This document shows, piece by piece, positions 1-12,310 of a stretch of DNA of 64,000 nucleotides. Below the pieces are notes generated by a model. It ran no database searches. It worked only from the letters and a program-made list of their open reading frames with translations, and was not told where the DNA came from. The stretch's first letter is position 1. Every line of letters begins with the position of its first letter. Source of the DNA: Vespa crabro (taxonomy: Eukaryota > Arthropoda > Insecta > Hymenoptera > Vespidae). The translations under genes were made by a program, and so were the position numbers. The stretch is taken from the NCBI RefSeq assembly GCF_910589235.1, contig NW_025813595.1, forward strand, positions 4,030,001 through 4,094,000, in the 5' to 3' direction.

Positions 1-79
1 AATAATAATAATAAAGATTTTGATGATAACAACGATAATAATAATAATAATAATAGTAACGATAATAACGATATCGACG

Positions 80-420
80 ATAATAACGATAATAGAGATA
101 TTAACGATAAAAATAATAACAATAATAACGATAATAACAATTATCATGATACTAACGAAAACAATATTAATAATAATAGCAATAATAACAATAATAACGA
201 TAAAAAAATAACAATATTAACGATATTAAAGCTAATATTAATAACAATAGTAACGATAACAACGATAGTAACCCTTATAATAATAATAATAATAACGAAA
301 ATAAAGATAATAACGAAGACAACGATAAAAATAATAACAATAATAACGATAGTAACGATAATAACGATAATAATAATAATAATAATAACGATAAAAACGA
401 TATCAATGATTATAACGATA
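80..420 (+). repeat. Block A, copy 1 (22-kb repeat)
   Basis: This stretch matches 21875-22190 at an offset of about 21,790 falling to 21,770. Shared landmarks are gatactaacg (148 and 21939) followed by a run of AAT steps and atagcaataa, and aacgatatcaatgattata near 398 and 22169. Differences are mostly AAT/AAC/GAT exchanges and triplet indels. It belongs to the same offset class as the long block at 5390-10570. Confidence 0.75.
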
Positions 421-1558
421 ATAACGATAATAATTGTTGTAGTGATAAAAGTAATAATATTATAAAAGTTAAAATGTCTTTAACAATAATAAAAATAACG
501 ATTTTAGCGATAATAATGGTAATGAAAATAATAATAATAGTAATAATAATAACGGTAATTACGTTATAATAGATAATATTAATAGTAATCATTACAAAAA
601 TAACAATAATAACGTTAATAACGATAACAACGGTATCAATAATAACGATAATAACGACAATAAACCTAATAATGATAACAATAATAACAATAATAACGAT
701 AAGAATGATAATAATATATACGATAAAGTCGATAATATCGATAACAATATTAACAATATTAACGATGATATCGATATTGACCAAAAATAATAATAATAAT
801 GAAGATAATAACGGTTTATAACGGTAATAATAGTAATAACAATATCGACAATAACGATAATAACGATTATAGTAGTAATAATAATAACGATAATAAGGAT
901 AATAATAATAATAATAATAATAATAACGATAACAACGAAAATAAGGATAAAAATAATAATAGTAATAACGATATTAAAATTATACGATTTATATCAATAA
1001 CGATTATAACGATAATAGTAATAATAATAAGAACGATAATGAAGATAAAAAGATAAATATGATAATAACTATAATAGCGATAATAACTATTCTAATAATA
1101 ATAATAATAAGAATAATAACGATTATAACAATAAAAATAAAAAGAATAATAACGATAATAATGATAATAACGATAATAATAATAATAGTATTAATAACGA
1201 TAATATTGAATATAACGATAATAATGATAATAACGATAATAAAGATAATAACAATAATATCGATTATAACGATAATAATAATAATAGCGATAATGACGAT
1301 AATAAAAATAATAATAACGATTATAACGTTAATTACGAGAATGACAATAATATTAATAACGATAATAAAGTTAATAACGTAAATAACGATAAAAATAATA
1401 GAAATAATAATAATAATCACGATAATAAAATTAATAATAATTAAGATAATAACAATATTAACAATAACATCGATAATAACAATAATAAAAATAATAATAG
1501 TAATAGCAATAACGATAATAACGATAATAACGATAATAGAGATAGGACTAATATCGAT
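421..1558 (+). repeat. Array without a recognised partner
   Basis: Ordinary RAY array with short AAT runs. I saw no distinctive landmark shared with another part of the window and no gene-like sequence. The triplet phase changes near 990, where one open frame passes from Asn-rich to Ile/Thr-rich reading, which shows an indel that is not a multiple of three. Confidence 0.7.
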
Positions 1559-1640
1559 AAAAAGATAATAAATATAATACTTCTAAGAATAATATATATA
1601 ACATACATACAAATGTTAATAACCAAATACTAATAACAAT
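1559..1640. other. Non-triplet island
   Basis: About 80 bases depart from the RAY pattern, with words such as acttctaaga, tatatataacatacatac and aaatgttaataaccaaat. The array resumes on both sides. It may be a remnant of older unique sequence or a small insertion. I found no second copy in the window and no coding or RNA signature. Confidence 0.6.
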
Positions 1641-1932
1641 AATAACGATAATAACGTCTATAATGATCAGAACGATAATAATATTAATAATAATATAAAT
1701 AATAACGATAATAACGATAATAAATATAACGATAATATTATTAAAGATATTAGTGACAATATTAATATTATTAATAACAATAACAACGATAATAAAGATA
1801 ATAATATTAATATTAATAAAGATAATAACGATATTAACGATAATACCGATAATAACGATAATAACGATAATCATACTAACGACAATAACGATAATGATAA
1901 AGATAATAATAAGGCTAATAAAGTTAATATCT

Positions 1933-1965
<33 letters not shown>

Positions 1966-1983
1966 TTAATAATAACGATAATA

Positions 1984-2135
1984 ACGATACTAAAGGGAAC
2001 AATAATAACGATATTATCGAAAATATTAATAACAATTGTAATGTTAACAACGATAATAAAAATAATAATAATAATAATATTAACGAAAGTAAAGATAATA
2101 ACGATAACAATAATAACAATAATAGCGATAATATC
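1984..2135 (+). repeat. Block K, copy 1
   Basis: Matches 12380-12540 at an offset of about 10,396. The shared order is a GGAAC word, then aacaattgta (2031 and 12427), then an AAT run, then aacgaaagtaaa and a series of AAC steps ending in gataatatc. The two copies differ by scattered transitions. Confidence 0.7.
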
Positions 2136-2569
2136 GATTATAATAATACCGATAATATCCATAATAACGATAATAATAATAGAAATAATAACAATAATAA
2201 CGAAAATATAGATAACGATAATACTATTAACGATAATAATAATGAAAATAATAACGCTAATAAAGTTAATATCTACAATAATAATATTAATAATAATACT
2301 AATAATAACGATAATAACCATAATAACGGTAATAATGATAGTAATTATAACAATAATAGCAATAATAACGATAATAATGATAATAATATATACGATTATA
2401 ACGACAATAGTAATAATAATAATAACGATAACAAAAATAATAACGATAATAGTAATAATAATAGTTATAATAACATTAAAAACAATCATTTGTATAATAA
2501 CGATAATAATAGTGGTATGTTAAGAATAATAACAATAATAACGATAATAACTATAATAACTATATTTTT

Positions 2570-3160
2570 GATAGTAACGAATATAGTAATAAAAATAATA
2601 ACGATATTAGTAGTAATATTAATAAAGATAATAACGATATTTACGATAATAATTATAATAATAATAAAAATCTTAACGATAGTTGCAATAAAGCGATAAT
2701 AATAATAAATATATTGATGATAATATCGAAAATTTTAAAAATAGTAATAGCAATAATAACGATAATATCGATAATATCGATAATAATAATAACGACAATA
2801 ACTATAAGAATAATAATAAGATATCGATAGTAACAATAACAACGACAATTAAGATAATAACGATAATAATAATAACGATAATGACGATGATAATAATAAC
2901 GATCATAACCGTAATAACGATAATAATAATAATAATAATAGCAATAATAACGATATTAACGAAAATTGTAATGACATTAGTAACGAAACAACGATATTAA
3001 CATTAATTATAATAATAATAATAACGAAAGTAAGTACAATAACAGTGACAATTATAATTTTAATAACAATAATAACGATAATACCGATAATAACATCAAT
3101 AATGATACTAATAATAACGATAATAATGATATCAATGGCATTAACGATAATAACGTTTAT
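2570..3160 (+). repeat. L-S composite, copy 1
   Basis: Contains the L landmark attagtagtaatatta (2606) followed by gatatttacgataataatta, and about 440 bases later the S landmark (gtaagta ... gtgac, 3045). The same order is seen at 4232/5019, 19101/19529 and, diverged, 49934/50226. An ATGGC word follows (atcaatggca, near 3130), as at 19615. Confidence 0.7.
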
Positions 3161-3829
3161 AAAAATAATCTTATTAAAGATAAAAACGATAATAACGTTA
3201 TTATCAATAATAGCGATAATAATAATAACGATAATTAGGATAATATGGCTAATAATTGTAACAACATTCACGATAGTATCAATAATAATAATAACAACAA
3301 AAACAATAATAACGATAATAATAATAATAAAATTTATAATAATAACGATAATAATGATTATGACGTTAATAATAATAATAACAAAATTAACGATAATAGC
3401 AATGAGTTTCTAACGATAATAATAATAACAACAATAACGATAATACTGAATATGATGATAAGAAAGATAATAACACTTATAATAATATAAATAATAACGA
3501 CAATAACGATAACAACGATAATAATAGAAGTAATAATAACAATATTAATATTAATAGCTATTATAACGATTATAACGATAATAGTATTAGTAATAATAAA
3601 AGTAATAACAATAATAACGATAATAATGCTTGCAACATTGTTAACGATAATAATATTAAAGATTATAAGGATAATAACCATAATAATAATAATAACAACA
3701 AAGATAGGAACGATAATAACGATAATAATGACAGTAATACAAACAACAATGACGATAATAACGTTAACAATGAAAATAACGATAATAACGATAAAAAAAT
3801 AATAGTAATAATAATAATTAAGATAATAG

Positions 3830-4560
3830 CGACATTTACGATAATAAGGATAATAACAATAAAAATAATAACGATATTAATGTTAATAATATACACAATA
3901 AAGTCGATAATATCGATAATAATATTAACAAATTTAACGATAATACCGATAATAATATTAACAATATTAACGATAATATCATTCATAATAATAATATTAC
4001 AAAACTTAACGTCGATAAGAATAATAATAATAATAACCTTATTCTCGATAATAACGATAATTACTATAATAATAATAACGAAAATAACGATAATAATAAT
4101 ATTAACGATAATAATAATAATAAAAATAATAAAGATAATAACGATAGTAACGATAATAACGATAATAACGATAGTAACTATAATAACGACAATTGCGATA
4201 GTAACGAATATAATGGTAACAATAATAACAATATTAGTAGTAATATTATTAACGATAATAACGATATTTACGATAATAATTATAAGAATAATAAAGATAA
4301 TAACGATAGTAACAATAATAACGATAATAATAATAACAATATTAATGATAATATCGAAAATTATAATAATAATAATAGCAATAATACGATAAGATCAATT
4401 ATATCGATAATAATAATAATGATAATAACGATAAGAATAAAAATAAAATTTCGATAGTAACAATAATAGCGACAATTACGATAATAACGATTATAATTAC
4501 ACCGATAATGTCGATGATAATAATAACGATCATAACGCTAATAACGTTAATAATAATTAT
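3830..4560 (+). repeat. Block P, copy 1 (14.9-kb spacing)
   Basis: Matches 18680-19430 at an offset of 14,859 to 14,870. Anchors are ttactata (4061 and 18920), attagtagta (4232 and 19101) and tcgatagtaaca (4451 and 19321). The nearly constant offset over about 700 bases shows that few net bases were gained or lost since duplication. Confidence 0.8.
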
Positions 4561-4889
4561 ATTATTAACGATATAATCGATAATATTAATAATCATAATA
4601 ACATTAATAAAAATAATAACGATAACAACAATAACATAGATAATTACGATTAAAATAATAATAACGAAAATAACGATAATAACGATATTAACGATTATAA
4701 TAATATTAATAATATCGAGAATAACGATAATAAGGATAATAACCATAATAACGATTATAATGAAAAAATAATAATAATAATAACAATAATAATAATAAGG
4801 ATAATAAAGATAACGGAGATTATAATAATAACGATTAAAAATATAACAACGGCAATAATGATAATAGCAATAATGATAATAGCAATAAT

Positions 4890-5270
4890 TACGATAACAA
4901 CTGTGATAAAAATAACAATATTAACGATCTTAAGAAAATAGTAATAACAATAATAACGATAACAACGATAATAACATTAATAATAATAATAATAAAAACG
5001 ATAATAAGTATAATAACGGTGACATCGATAATAATAATAAAAATAATAATGATAATAACGATAATAACGATAATAATAATACTAATACTAACGATAATAA
5101 AGATAATAATAATCTTATTAAAGATAAGAACGATAATAACGCTACTAACGATTATAGCGATAATAATATTAACAATATTAACGATAATATCGATTATAAT
5201 AATAATATTATAAACCTTAACGTCGATAATAATAATTATAATAATAACATTATTAACGATAATAACCATA
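4890..5270 (+). repeat. S-family copy at 5.0 kb
   Basis: Carries ataagtataataacggtgac with the gtgac core at 5019-5023, followed by atcgataat. Close relatives are at 20872 and 19529. After it comes aatcttattaaagataag (near 5110), which also follows the copy at 3045. The stretch 5160-5270 resembles the start of block P (3900-4060). Confidence 0.65.
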
Positions 5271-5744
5271 ATAACTATAATAATAATAAAGAAAGTAACG
5301 ATAATAATATTAACGATAATAATAATAATAATAATAATGAAGATAATTACGATAGTAACTATAATAACGATGATAATGATAATAACAATTAAACGACAAA
5401 TGGGATAGTACCGAATATAATAATAACAATAATAACAATATTAGTAGTAAAATTAATAACGATAATAATGATATTTACGATAATAACTATGATAATATTA
5501 GAAATAAAAAAAGTAATAAAAATTATAACGATAAAAACGTATTTAACGATAATAATAATGGTGATAATTACGATAATATCGATAATAATAATGACTATAA
5601 TAACGATAATAACGATTATAGAGATATTAATAATTATAGTAATAATAACGATATTATAGATACTAACGACAAAATAATAATAATAATTATAACGATTATA
5701 ACGGTATTAACGATAAAAATTATAGAAAAATAACAATAATATCA

Positions 5745-6000
5745 ATAATAACGATAAAAAGATAATATCGATAATATCGATAATAATAAATAGGATAATA
5801 TCGGTATCATCGATAATAATAATAACAATAATAACAATAATACCGATACTAACGATAATATCGTTAATAATAATAACGATAATAATGATAATAGCGATAA
5901 AAACAATAACGATATTAACGATAATATTGACAATATTAATGATAATGATGATAATAATTTTAAAACGATAATAATTATCATAATAATAATAGTAATAACG
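5745..6000 (+). repeat. T family, copy 1
   Basis: A unit of about 200 bases with a run of gataatagcgataaaaac, then aatattgacaatatta, then ttatcataat. Relatives are at about 13810-13985, 28050-28200 and 53500-53690. The third has a variant aaacgcgaaa and the fourth an A run in place of the aaaac step. Confidence 0.7.
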
Positions 6001-6259
6001 ATAATAACAATAAAAAAAATAAAATAATAACGATAATATAGATAATAATAATAAAATTAATAACGTTAATAACGATAATTACGATAATAACGGTAATAAT
6101 AGTAAAATTAATAATGCTAATAACGAAAATAAAGATAATAATATTATTAATAATACCGATAATATCGATAATAACGATAATAACGGTAATATTAATAATA
6201 ATAATAATAGTAATAATAATAGTAATAATAATAATGATAATTACGATAATAACGATAAT

Positions 6260-6760
6260 AATAATAGTTATAATAACATTGTTACAATAATAACGATAAA
6301 AACAATAATAACGATATCCATAATAACGATTCTAATGACAATATTAATAAAAATAATAATATTGATCATAACTATAATAACGATAAGAAACATAATAACG
6401 ACAATAACGATAATAATAATTACGATAATAACGATAAAATCGATGATAATAATAATAATAATAACAGTAATAACGGTAATAATGATAATAATGGTAATAA
6501 TAAGAATTATAATAATAAAAATAATATCCGTAATAATGATAATGACGACAATAACAATAATAATAATAATATTAATAATTCTAACGATAATGACGATAAT
6601 AATAATAATAATACTAACAATAATAACAACAATAATGACAATAACGTTAATAATGATAATAATAAAAATAATAACGACAATAATAAATATAATAAATATA
6701 GTAACGAAATGGTATTAACGATAAAATCGACAATAGTAGTAATAGTAATAACGATAATGA
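6260..6760 (+). repeat. V-M composite element, copy 1
   Basis: V is marked by gatatccataataacgat (6313), M by gaaatggtattaacgat (ATGGTA at 6709) followed by a TCGACAATAGTAG word. V precedes M by about 396 bases here, about 191 at 28.5 kb, 380 at 54.0 kb and 183 at 55.8 kb. This family has several copies and breaks the RAY rule, so it is a good tracer of the array's history. Confidence 0.7.
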
Positions 6761-6839
6761 CGATAATAACGACAATAAAAATATTAATAATAAAGAAAAT
6801 ATCAATATTATAGCAAATAACGTTTATAACGATAATAAT

Positions 6840-7049
6840 AATAACAATATTAACGATAATAACGATAATAGCGATTATAACGATATTAAAGACAGTAATA
6901 ATTATAATAATAATAAAAATAATATTAACGGTAACAATGAAAATAATGATAATAATTGTAGTTTTAATTACAATAACAACAATAATAACGATAGTAAAGT
7001 TAATAACGATAATTATGATAATAACAATTATAGTAATAATAATAATAAC

Positions 7050-7086
<37 letters not shown>

Positions 7087-7190
7087 TCATTAATACTCAC
7101 AAGAATAACAATAATAACGGTTATGAGAATAATAATATTAATAATAATATCGATAATAATGATAATAACGATATAATCGATAATAATGAT
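6840..7190 (+). repeat. Three-copy block with ACGGTTATGA landmark
   Basis: The word tagcgattat at 6869 recurs at 28872 and 57191, each followed by a GACAGTAA/GACTGTAA word. The later landmark cggttatgag (7118) recurs at 29304 and, as cggttatgac, at 56850. In the third case the two landmarks are in a different order, so that copy is rearranged. Confidence 0.7.
7050..7085 (+). repeat. Perfect AAT microsatellite, 12 units
   Basis: Twelve uninterrupted AAT units. A similar run of about the same length lies at the matching place of the 22-kb partner (about 29237-29273), so the run is older than the duplication or expanded in both. Confidence 0.9.
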
Positions 7191-7209
7191 AATATTACTA
7201 ATAATTATA

Positions 7210-8030
7210 ACGATAATAACAATAATATCGAAAATAATAATATTAATATGAGCGTTAATAACGTTAACAGTAATAAGTATAAAATCGATAGTAATGATAT
7301 TAATGAAAATCTCCATAATAATAAAAATAAATATAACAATACTAACGATAATAACAATAACAATAATAACAATAATAACGATTATTAATATAATAACGAT
7401 AATAGTAAGAATAATTATAATATCGAAAATATGATTGATTACGAAAATAACGGTAATAATGATAATAACTATAATAACGACAATAATAATAATAATAATA
7501 AAGATATTAACGATAATAACGATAATAGCGAATATAATAAAAACAACAATAAAGATAACAATGATATTAACAATAATAACAAATATAACAATTATAGCTA
7601 TAATAACAATAATAACGATAATCGCGATAATAATAATAACACTAATAACAATAATATCGACAATAACGATAATTACGATAATAACAATAATATTAATAAT
7701 AATAATAATAATAATGACAACAATAATAAGGATAATAGCAATAATAATAATAACAAAATTATCAATTACATTGTTTATAAAGGTAATAAAAGTATCGATA
7801 ATATTAATTATAATAATAACTATAATTACGAGAATAATAATAGAAAAGATAATAATACTAATGTTTATAACCATAATAAAGATAATAACGAAAATAATAA
7901 TAAAATTAATAACGATAATAACGTTTATAACGATAATAATAAGAACAATAACATTGATAATAACGACAATAATCATAATATCTGTAATAATAATAACAAA
8001 AATACCTATTAAAACGGTAATAACAAAAAG
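7210..8030 (+). repeat. 22-kb repeat, best-conserved part, copy 1
   Basis: Aligns with 29440-30270 at a constant offset of 22,230. Bases 7441-7505 are identical to 29671-29735 by eye. Another anchor is aagtataaaatcgatagta (7275 and 29505). A rearranged, weaker relative lies at 47860-48080. Conservation is higher than in surrounding blocks. Confidence 0.85.
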
Positions 8031-8039
8031 AATAATTAC

Positions 8040-8360
8040 AATAATGACGATAATAACGGTATTAACGATAATAATAATAATAATAATGACGATAATAACG
8101 GTATTATCGAGTAATAATAAATACAACAGTAACAATAGTAATTATAGCAATAATAACGATGGTAACGAAATGGAAGATAATGGTAAAACATTAATTACAA
8201 ACTTAAGGATAATAACGATAATAACGATATAAATAATATAAATAATATAATAATTATAATAACAATAAAAATAATAACTATAATAAATATGATAACGTTA
8301 ATAATACGAGTAATAAAAACAATAATATCATTATTAAAGATAATAAAGATAAGAACGATA
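8040..8360 (+). repeat. Segment missing from the 30-kb copy
   Basis: Contains a G-rich landmark, cgatggtaacgaaatggaag (8157), with a partner at 50611 (cgatggtaacaaaatggaag). The 29-31 kb copy lacks it, and the offset between the copies drops from 22,230 to about 21,911 across this place, which equals a loss of about 320 bases there or a gain here. Its presence in the 50-kb copy favours loss from the 30-kb copy. Confidence 0.7.
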
Positions 8361-8699
8361 ATAATAATCATAATAATAACAATAATATTCATAACAATAT
8401 TAACGATAATAACAGTGATGACGATAACAATAATAACGATAATTACGATAATATCTATAATAATATTAACAATATTAACGATCATAAACATAATAGTAAT
8501 AATAATAAAATGTATACCTATAATAATAATAACAATACAAGAAAAATAATAACAATATTAACGATAATAACGATAATAATAACAACAATAATATCAAAAG
8601 TAGTAATAACGATAATATCGAAAATAATGTCAATAAAGATAAAAATAATAATAATAAGAATAATAACGTTAGTAATAATAACGAAAAAAATAATAGAAG

Positions 8700-9510
8700 C
8701 GGTAATAATAATAATAATAATAACGATAATAGCTATAACAATGATAATGATAATAAAGATAATATCGATAATAATAACAACAATATAAACGAAAGTAACC
8801 TTAATGATAATAATAGAAATAGCGATAATAACGAAAAAACGATGATAACGATATTAACGATAATAATAATAATCAGAATAACGATGATAACGATAATATC
8901 GATAATAAAAAAAATAATAATAAAAATGATCGTAACGATAATAAAGACAATAATAGCATTTCTAGTAACAATAATCATAGTAATAATAATAACAACGATA
9001 ATATCGATAATAATAACAATGACAAAGTTAATAGAAATTATAATAATAGCGATATAACGATAATTACTTTAATAATAATAACAATAATAAAGATAATACC
9101 GATATTGACATTAATAACAATAATAATAATAGCAACAATAACGATAATTAGGAAAATAAAAATTATAATTAAAAGGATACTAAGGATAAGAACGATATCA
9201 TCAATAATATAATAAGAAAAATAAAGATAATATCGATTATATTAATGAAAATATTAACAATTATATAGATAATTATAATAATAATATTAACAATAATAAC
9301 GATAATAACAATATTAACGATAATAAGGATAATAAAAATGACGATATTAATGAATATAACGATAAATAAATATTAATAATACCAATAATAAGGATAATAA
9401 AGATATCTTCGATAATAATAATAACAATAATAATGATAATATAGATATTAATATTATCAATATTAACGATAATAAGGATAATTTTAATAATAATAATAAT
9501 GATAATAACG
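8700..9510 (+). repeat. Three-copy block D-E, copy 1
   Basis: Anchors gaaagtaacc (8791) and taaggataagaacgatatca (9181) recur at 30702 and 31379, and at 51055 and 51729. The next anchor, caattatatagataatta (near 9257), is also in all three. The second and third copies keep an offset of 20,350 across both anchors, so they resemble each other more than the first, whose offset shifts by about 285 bases. Confidence 0.85.
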
Positions 9511-10239
9511 GTTTTAACGATAAATATAATAACGATAATAACGATTTTAACGATAATGACGATAATATCAATAATAATAATAATAAAAATAAAGATAATA
9601 ACGAAAGTAATGGAAATTACGATAATAATAATAAAATAATAACGATAATAACGATAATAATAATAATATTAACAATAACAACGGTAATAGCGATAACAAC
9701 GTTATTAATTTTAGTAATTATAACAATAATAATATTACTAACGATCATAACGATTTTAAAGAATCTAATTATAACGATAATAACGTTGATATCGATAATA
9801 ATAATAGCAATATTAACGATAATATCGATCATAATAATAATGACAATAACAACAACAAAAAAGTTAATAACGATAATAATATAAACGATAATAACAACAA
9901 TACTAATAATAATACTATCTATAATAACAATAATAATGATAATAATAATAATAATAATAACAATAATTACGATAATAAAGTAATTAACGATAATAATAAT
10001 GATGATAATGAGATAATAGTAATAATAATAATAACGATTATAACGATATTATCGATTGTAATAAGACTTATAATAAAGATAATAAAGATAAGAACGATAT
10101 TAATAATATCAACAAAAACGATAATAACGATAATAATGATAATAACGATAATAAAAAAATAATAATATTAATAAGAAGAATAACGATGATACCGATAATA
10201 ATGGTAATAATAATAATAAATATAAATATAATATCGTTA

Positions 10240-10271
<32 letters not shown>

Positions 10272-10454
10272 GACTATAATAATAATAACAATAATAACGA
10301 TAAGGAGAAAAATAGCGATAAAATTTATAACCATAAAATCGATAACAATGATAATAATAGTAATATTAATAATAATAATATCGACTATAAGGATATTAAA
10401 GATAAGAACGATTATAATAATAACAATAATAACTATAATAACGATAGTAATAAT
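9511..10454 (+). repeat. 22-kb repeat, right part, copy 1
   Basis: Continues the match to 31700-32564. Shared words include a GGTTTTAACGA step near 9508, aacaacaacaaaaaagttaa (near 9848) and gataaggagaaaaata (near 10299, partner near 32395). There is no third copy, because the 50-kb copy stops near 52040. Confidence 0.75.
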
Positions 10455-10530
10455 AGCATATATATATGTATCTATAGTAATATAGGATAAATATATAGAT
10501 AATGTTTATAAGGACGATATTAAATAAAAA
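10455..10530. other. Non-triplet island, copy 1
   Basis: About 75 bases with alternating TA steps and words such as gtatctatag, gataaatatatagat (10486) and tttataaggacgatatta. It departs clearly from the RAY array. A diverged copy lies at 32565-32640 at an offset of 22,105, so the island was already present when the 22-kb unit duplicated. I see no gene, but it could be a protein-binding or easily melted site. Confidence 0.75.
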
Positions 10531-11890
10531 CGATATTAAAGAAAATAACGATAATAACGATAATATCGATTAAAATAATAACAATAAAATCGATAATAGA
10601 GATAATAATAAAGATAATAACAAAAATAACGAGAATAACGGCAATAAAAATTATATTATGTACGCTAATGACAATAAGAAAGAGGTTAACGGTAATAACG
10701 ATAATATCGACAATAATAATAATAATAAGAATATTAACGATAACTACAAAAAGACAATAATAGGAATATTAATAATAATGAAAACAAGGATACTAACGAT
10801 AACAACTATTATAATAATAATAATAGTAATAGAAATAATAATAGCAATAATAACGATAATAAAGATAATTACAATAACAATAATAACGACAATATCGATA
10901 ATAGCGATAACAATAATAACAATAGTAACTATAATAACCATAATAACGATATTACAGTAATAAAAATAAAGGTAATATCGATAATAAGGTCAATAATAAT
11001 AGTAATAATAACGATAATAACTATAATATCGATAATAATTATAACGAAAATAACGACAATAACATTATTAATATTAACGATAATAAGAATAATAATAATG
11101 ATATCGATAATAGTAATAACAATAATATCGATAATAAGGGTAATTATGAAAATAACAGTAATAACGATAATATATATAAAACGACAATAATAATAATAAT
11201 AAAAACGATAATAAGGATAATATCGATAATAAAGATAATAACGTTAATAATAATAATAATAATAAAGTAACGGTATCAACGGTAATAACGATAATAATAA
11301 TAACAATAATGAAGATATTAGAAATAATAATGGTAATAACAATAATTATAATTATAATAATAATAATAAAAACGATAATAACAGTAATAATATTAACAAT
11401 AATAACGATAATAAAGAATTAACAATAATAATAATAAAAATTATAAAGATAATACTACTAATATCGATAATAGCGATAACTATAATAACTATGATTACGA
11501 TAATAACAATAGTAATAATGACCAAAATATCGAAAACAACGATAATAACGATATTAATAATAATAAAAATGAAGTTAATATCGGTAAAGTGGATAGTAAT
11601 AAAATAATATATACGATAATAACGATAATAACGATAATAATAATAATAATAATAACTTTAATATCGTTAATAGTAACAACTAAAAATTCGATAATAATGG
11701 TATTAATGAAAATAACTAGAATAATAATAATACAATTAACAATAAAAATGATAATAACAATAATAATATTGACATTAATAACGATAATTACGATAATAAC
11801 GATAGTAATAAAGACTATAATATCGGTAAAATGATGATAACGATAATAATAATAATAATAATAATAATATTATCGATAATAAGTATAATT
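10531..11890 (+). repeat. Array with G-family copy
   Basis: Ordinary array holding one G-family unit: aataaaaataaaggtaat (near 10957) followed by atcgataataagg. Relatives are at about 34565, 35133 and 36410. The preceding stretch 10839-10930 matches 33909-34000 at an offset of 23,068. The remainder has no partner that I recognise and no gene-like sequence. Confidence 0.65.
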
Positions 11891-12310
11891 ACGAAAATAA
11901 CGGTAATAAAGATATTAACAAATAATAACGACAAAAATAATAATAATAATAATAACGATACTAACGATAATAACGATAATAATAATAATAATAATAAGAA
12001 AGATAATAACGGGATTAACGATAATAACTATAGTAATAATTACAATAATAATGATAATGACGATAATAATAATAATTACGATAATTATAAGAACAAAAAT
12101 TACTATAATAACGATATTAACAATAATATTAATAAGAATTACGACGATAATAAAGAAATAACGATAGTAATAATGACAATTATAACGATAATAATAGTAA
12201 TGACCATAACAATAATAACGACAATTACGATAATATCGATAATAATATTTACATTAGTAACGTTCATAACGATAACAGTAATAATAATAATAACATGTAT
12301 AACGATAAAA
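11891..12310 (+). repeat. Block Q, copy 1
   Basis: Matches 37000-37570: gataattataagaaca (12080 and 37082, offset 25,002), cgttcataacgataacag (12261 and 37520, offset 25,259), acatgtat (12293 and 37552). A third relative of the first half lies at 40780-40980. The step in offset shows about 257 extra bases in the second copy between the anchors. Confidence 0.75.

Larger units (their letters stand above)
5390..6800 (+). repeat. 22-kb repeat, left part, copy 1
   Basis: Aligns with 27470-28800. The anchor tactaacgac at 5661 recurs at 27791 (offset 22,130), and taaagaaaat at 6791 recurs at 28794 (offset 22,003), so the second copy is about 130 bases shorter here. It includes a T-family unit near 5848-6000 and a V-M composite at 6260-6760. 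Confidence 0.8.

Noticed and set aside
3030..3060. GTAAGT in the S family as a real 5' splice site
   Set aside because: No exon-like sequence, branch point or polypyrimidine tract with a 3' site is visible, and the plus strand is poor in pyrimidine runs.
6507..8135. A 542-codon minus-strand open frame, Val/Ile-rich, the longest in the window
   Set aside because: It is the RTY reading of RAY-phased DNA, which cannot contain stops. It has no domain, no varied residue use and no start context, and it changes to Leu/Ser-rich reading at the phase break near 6750.
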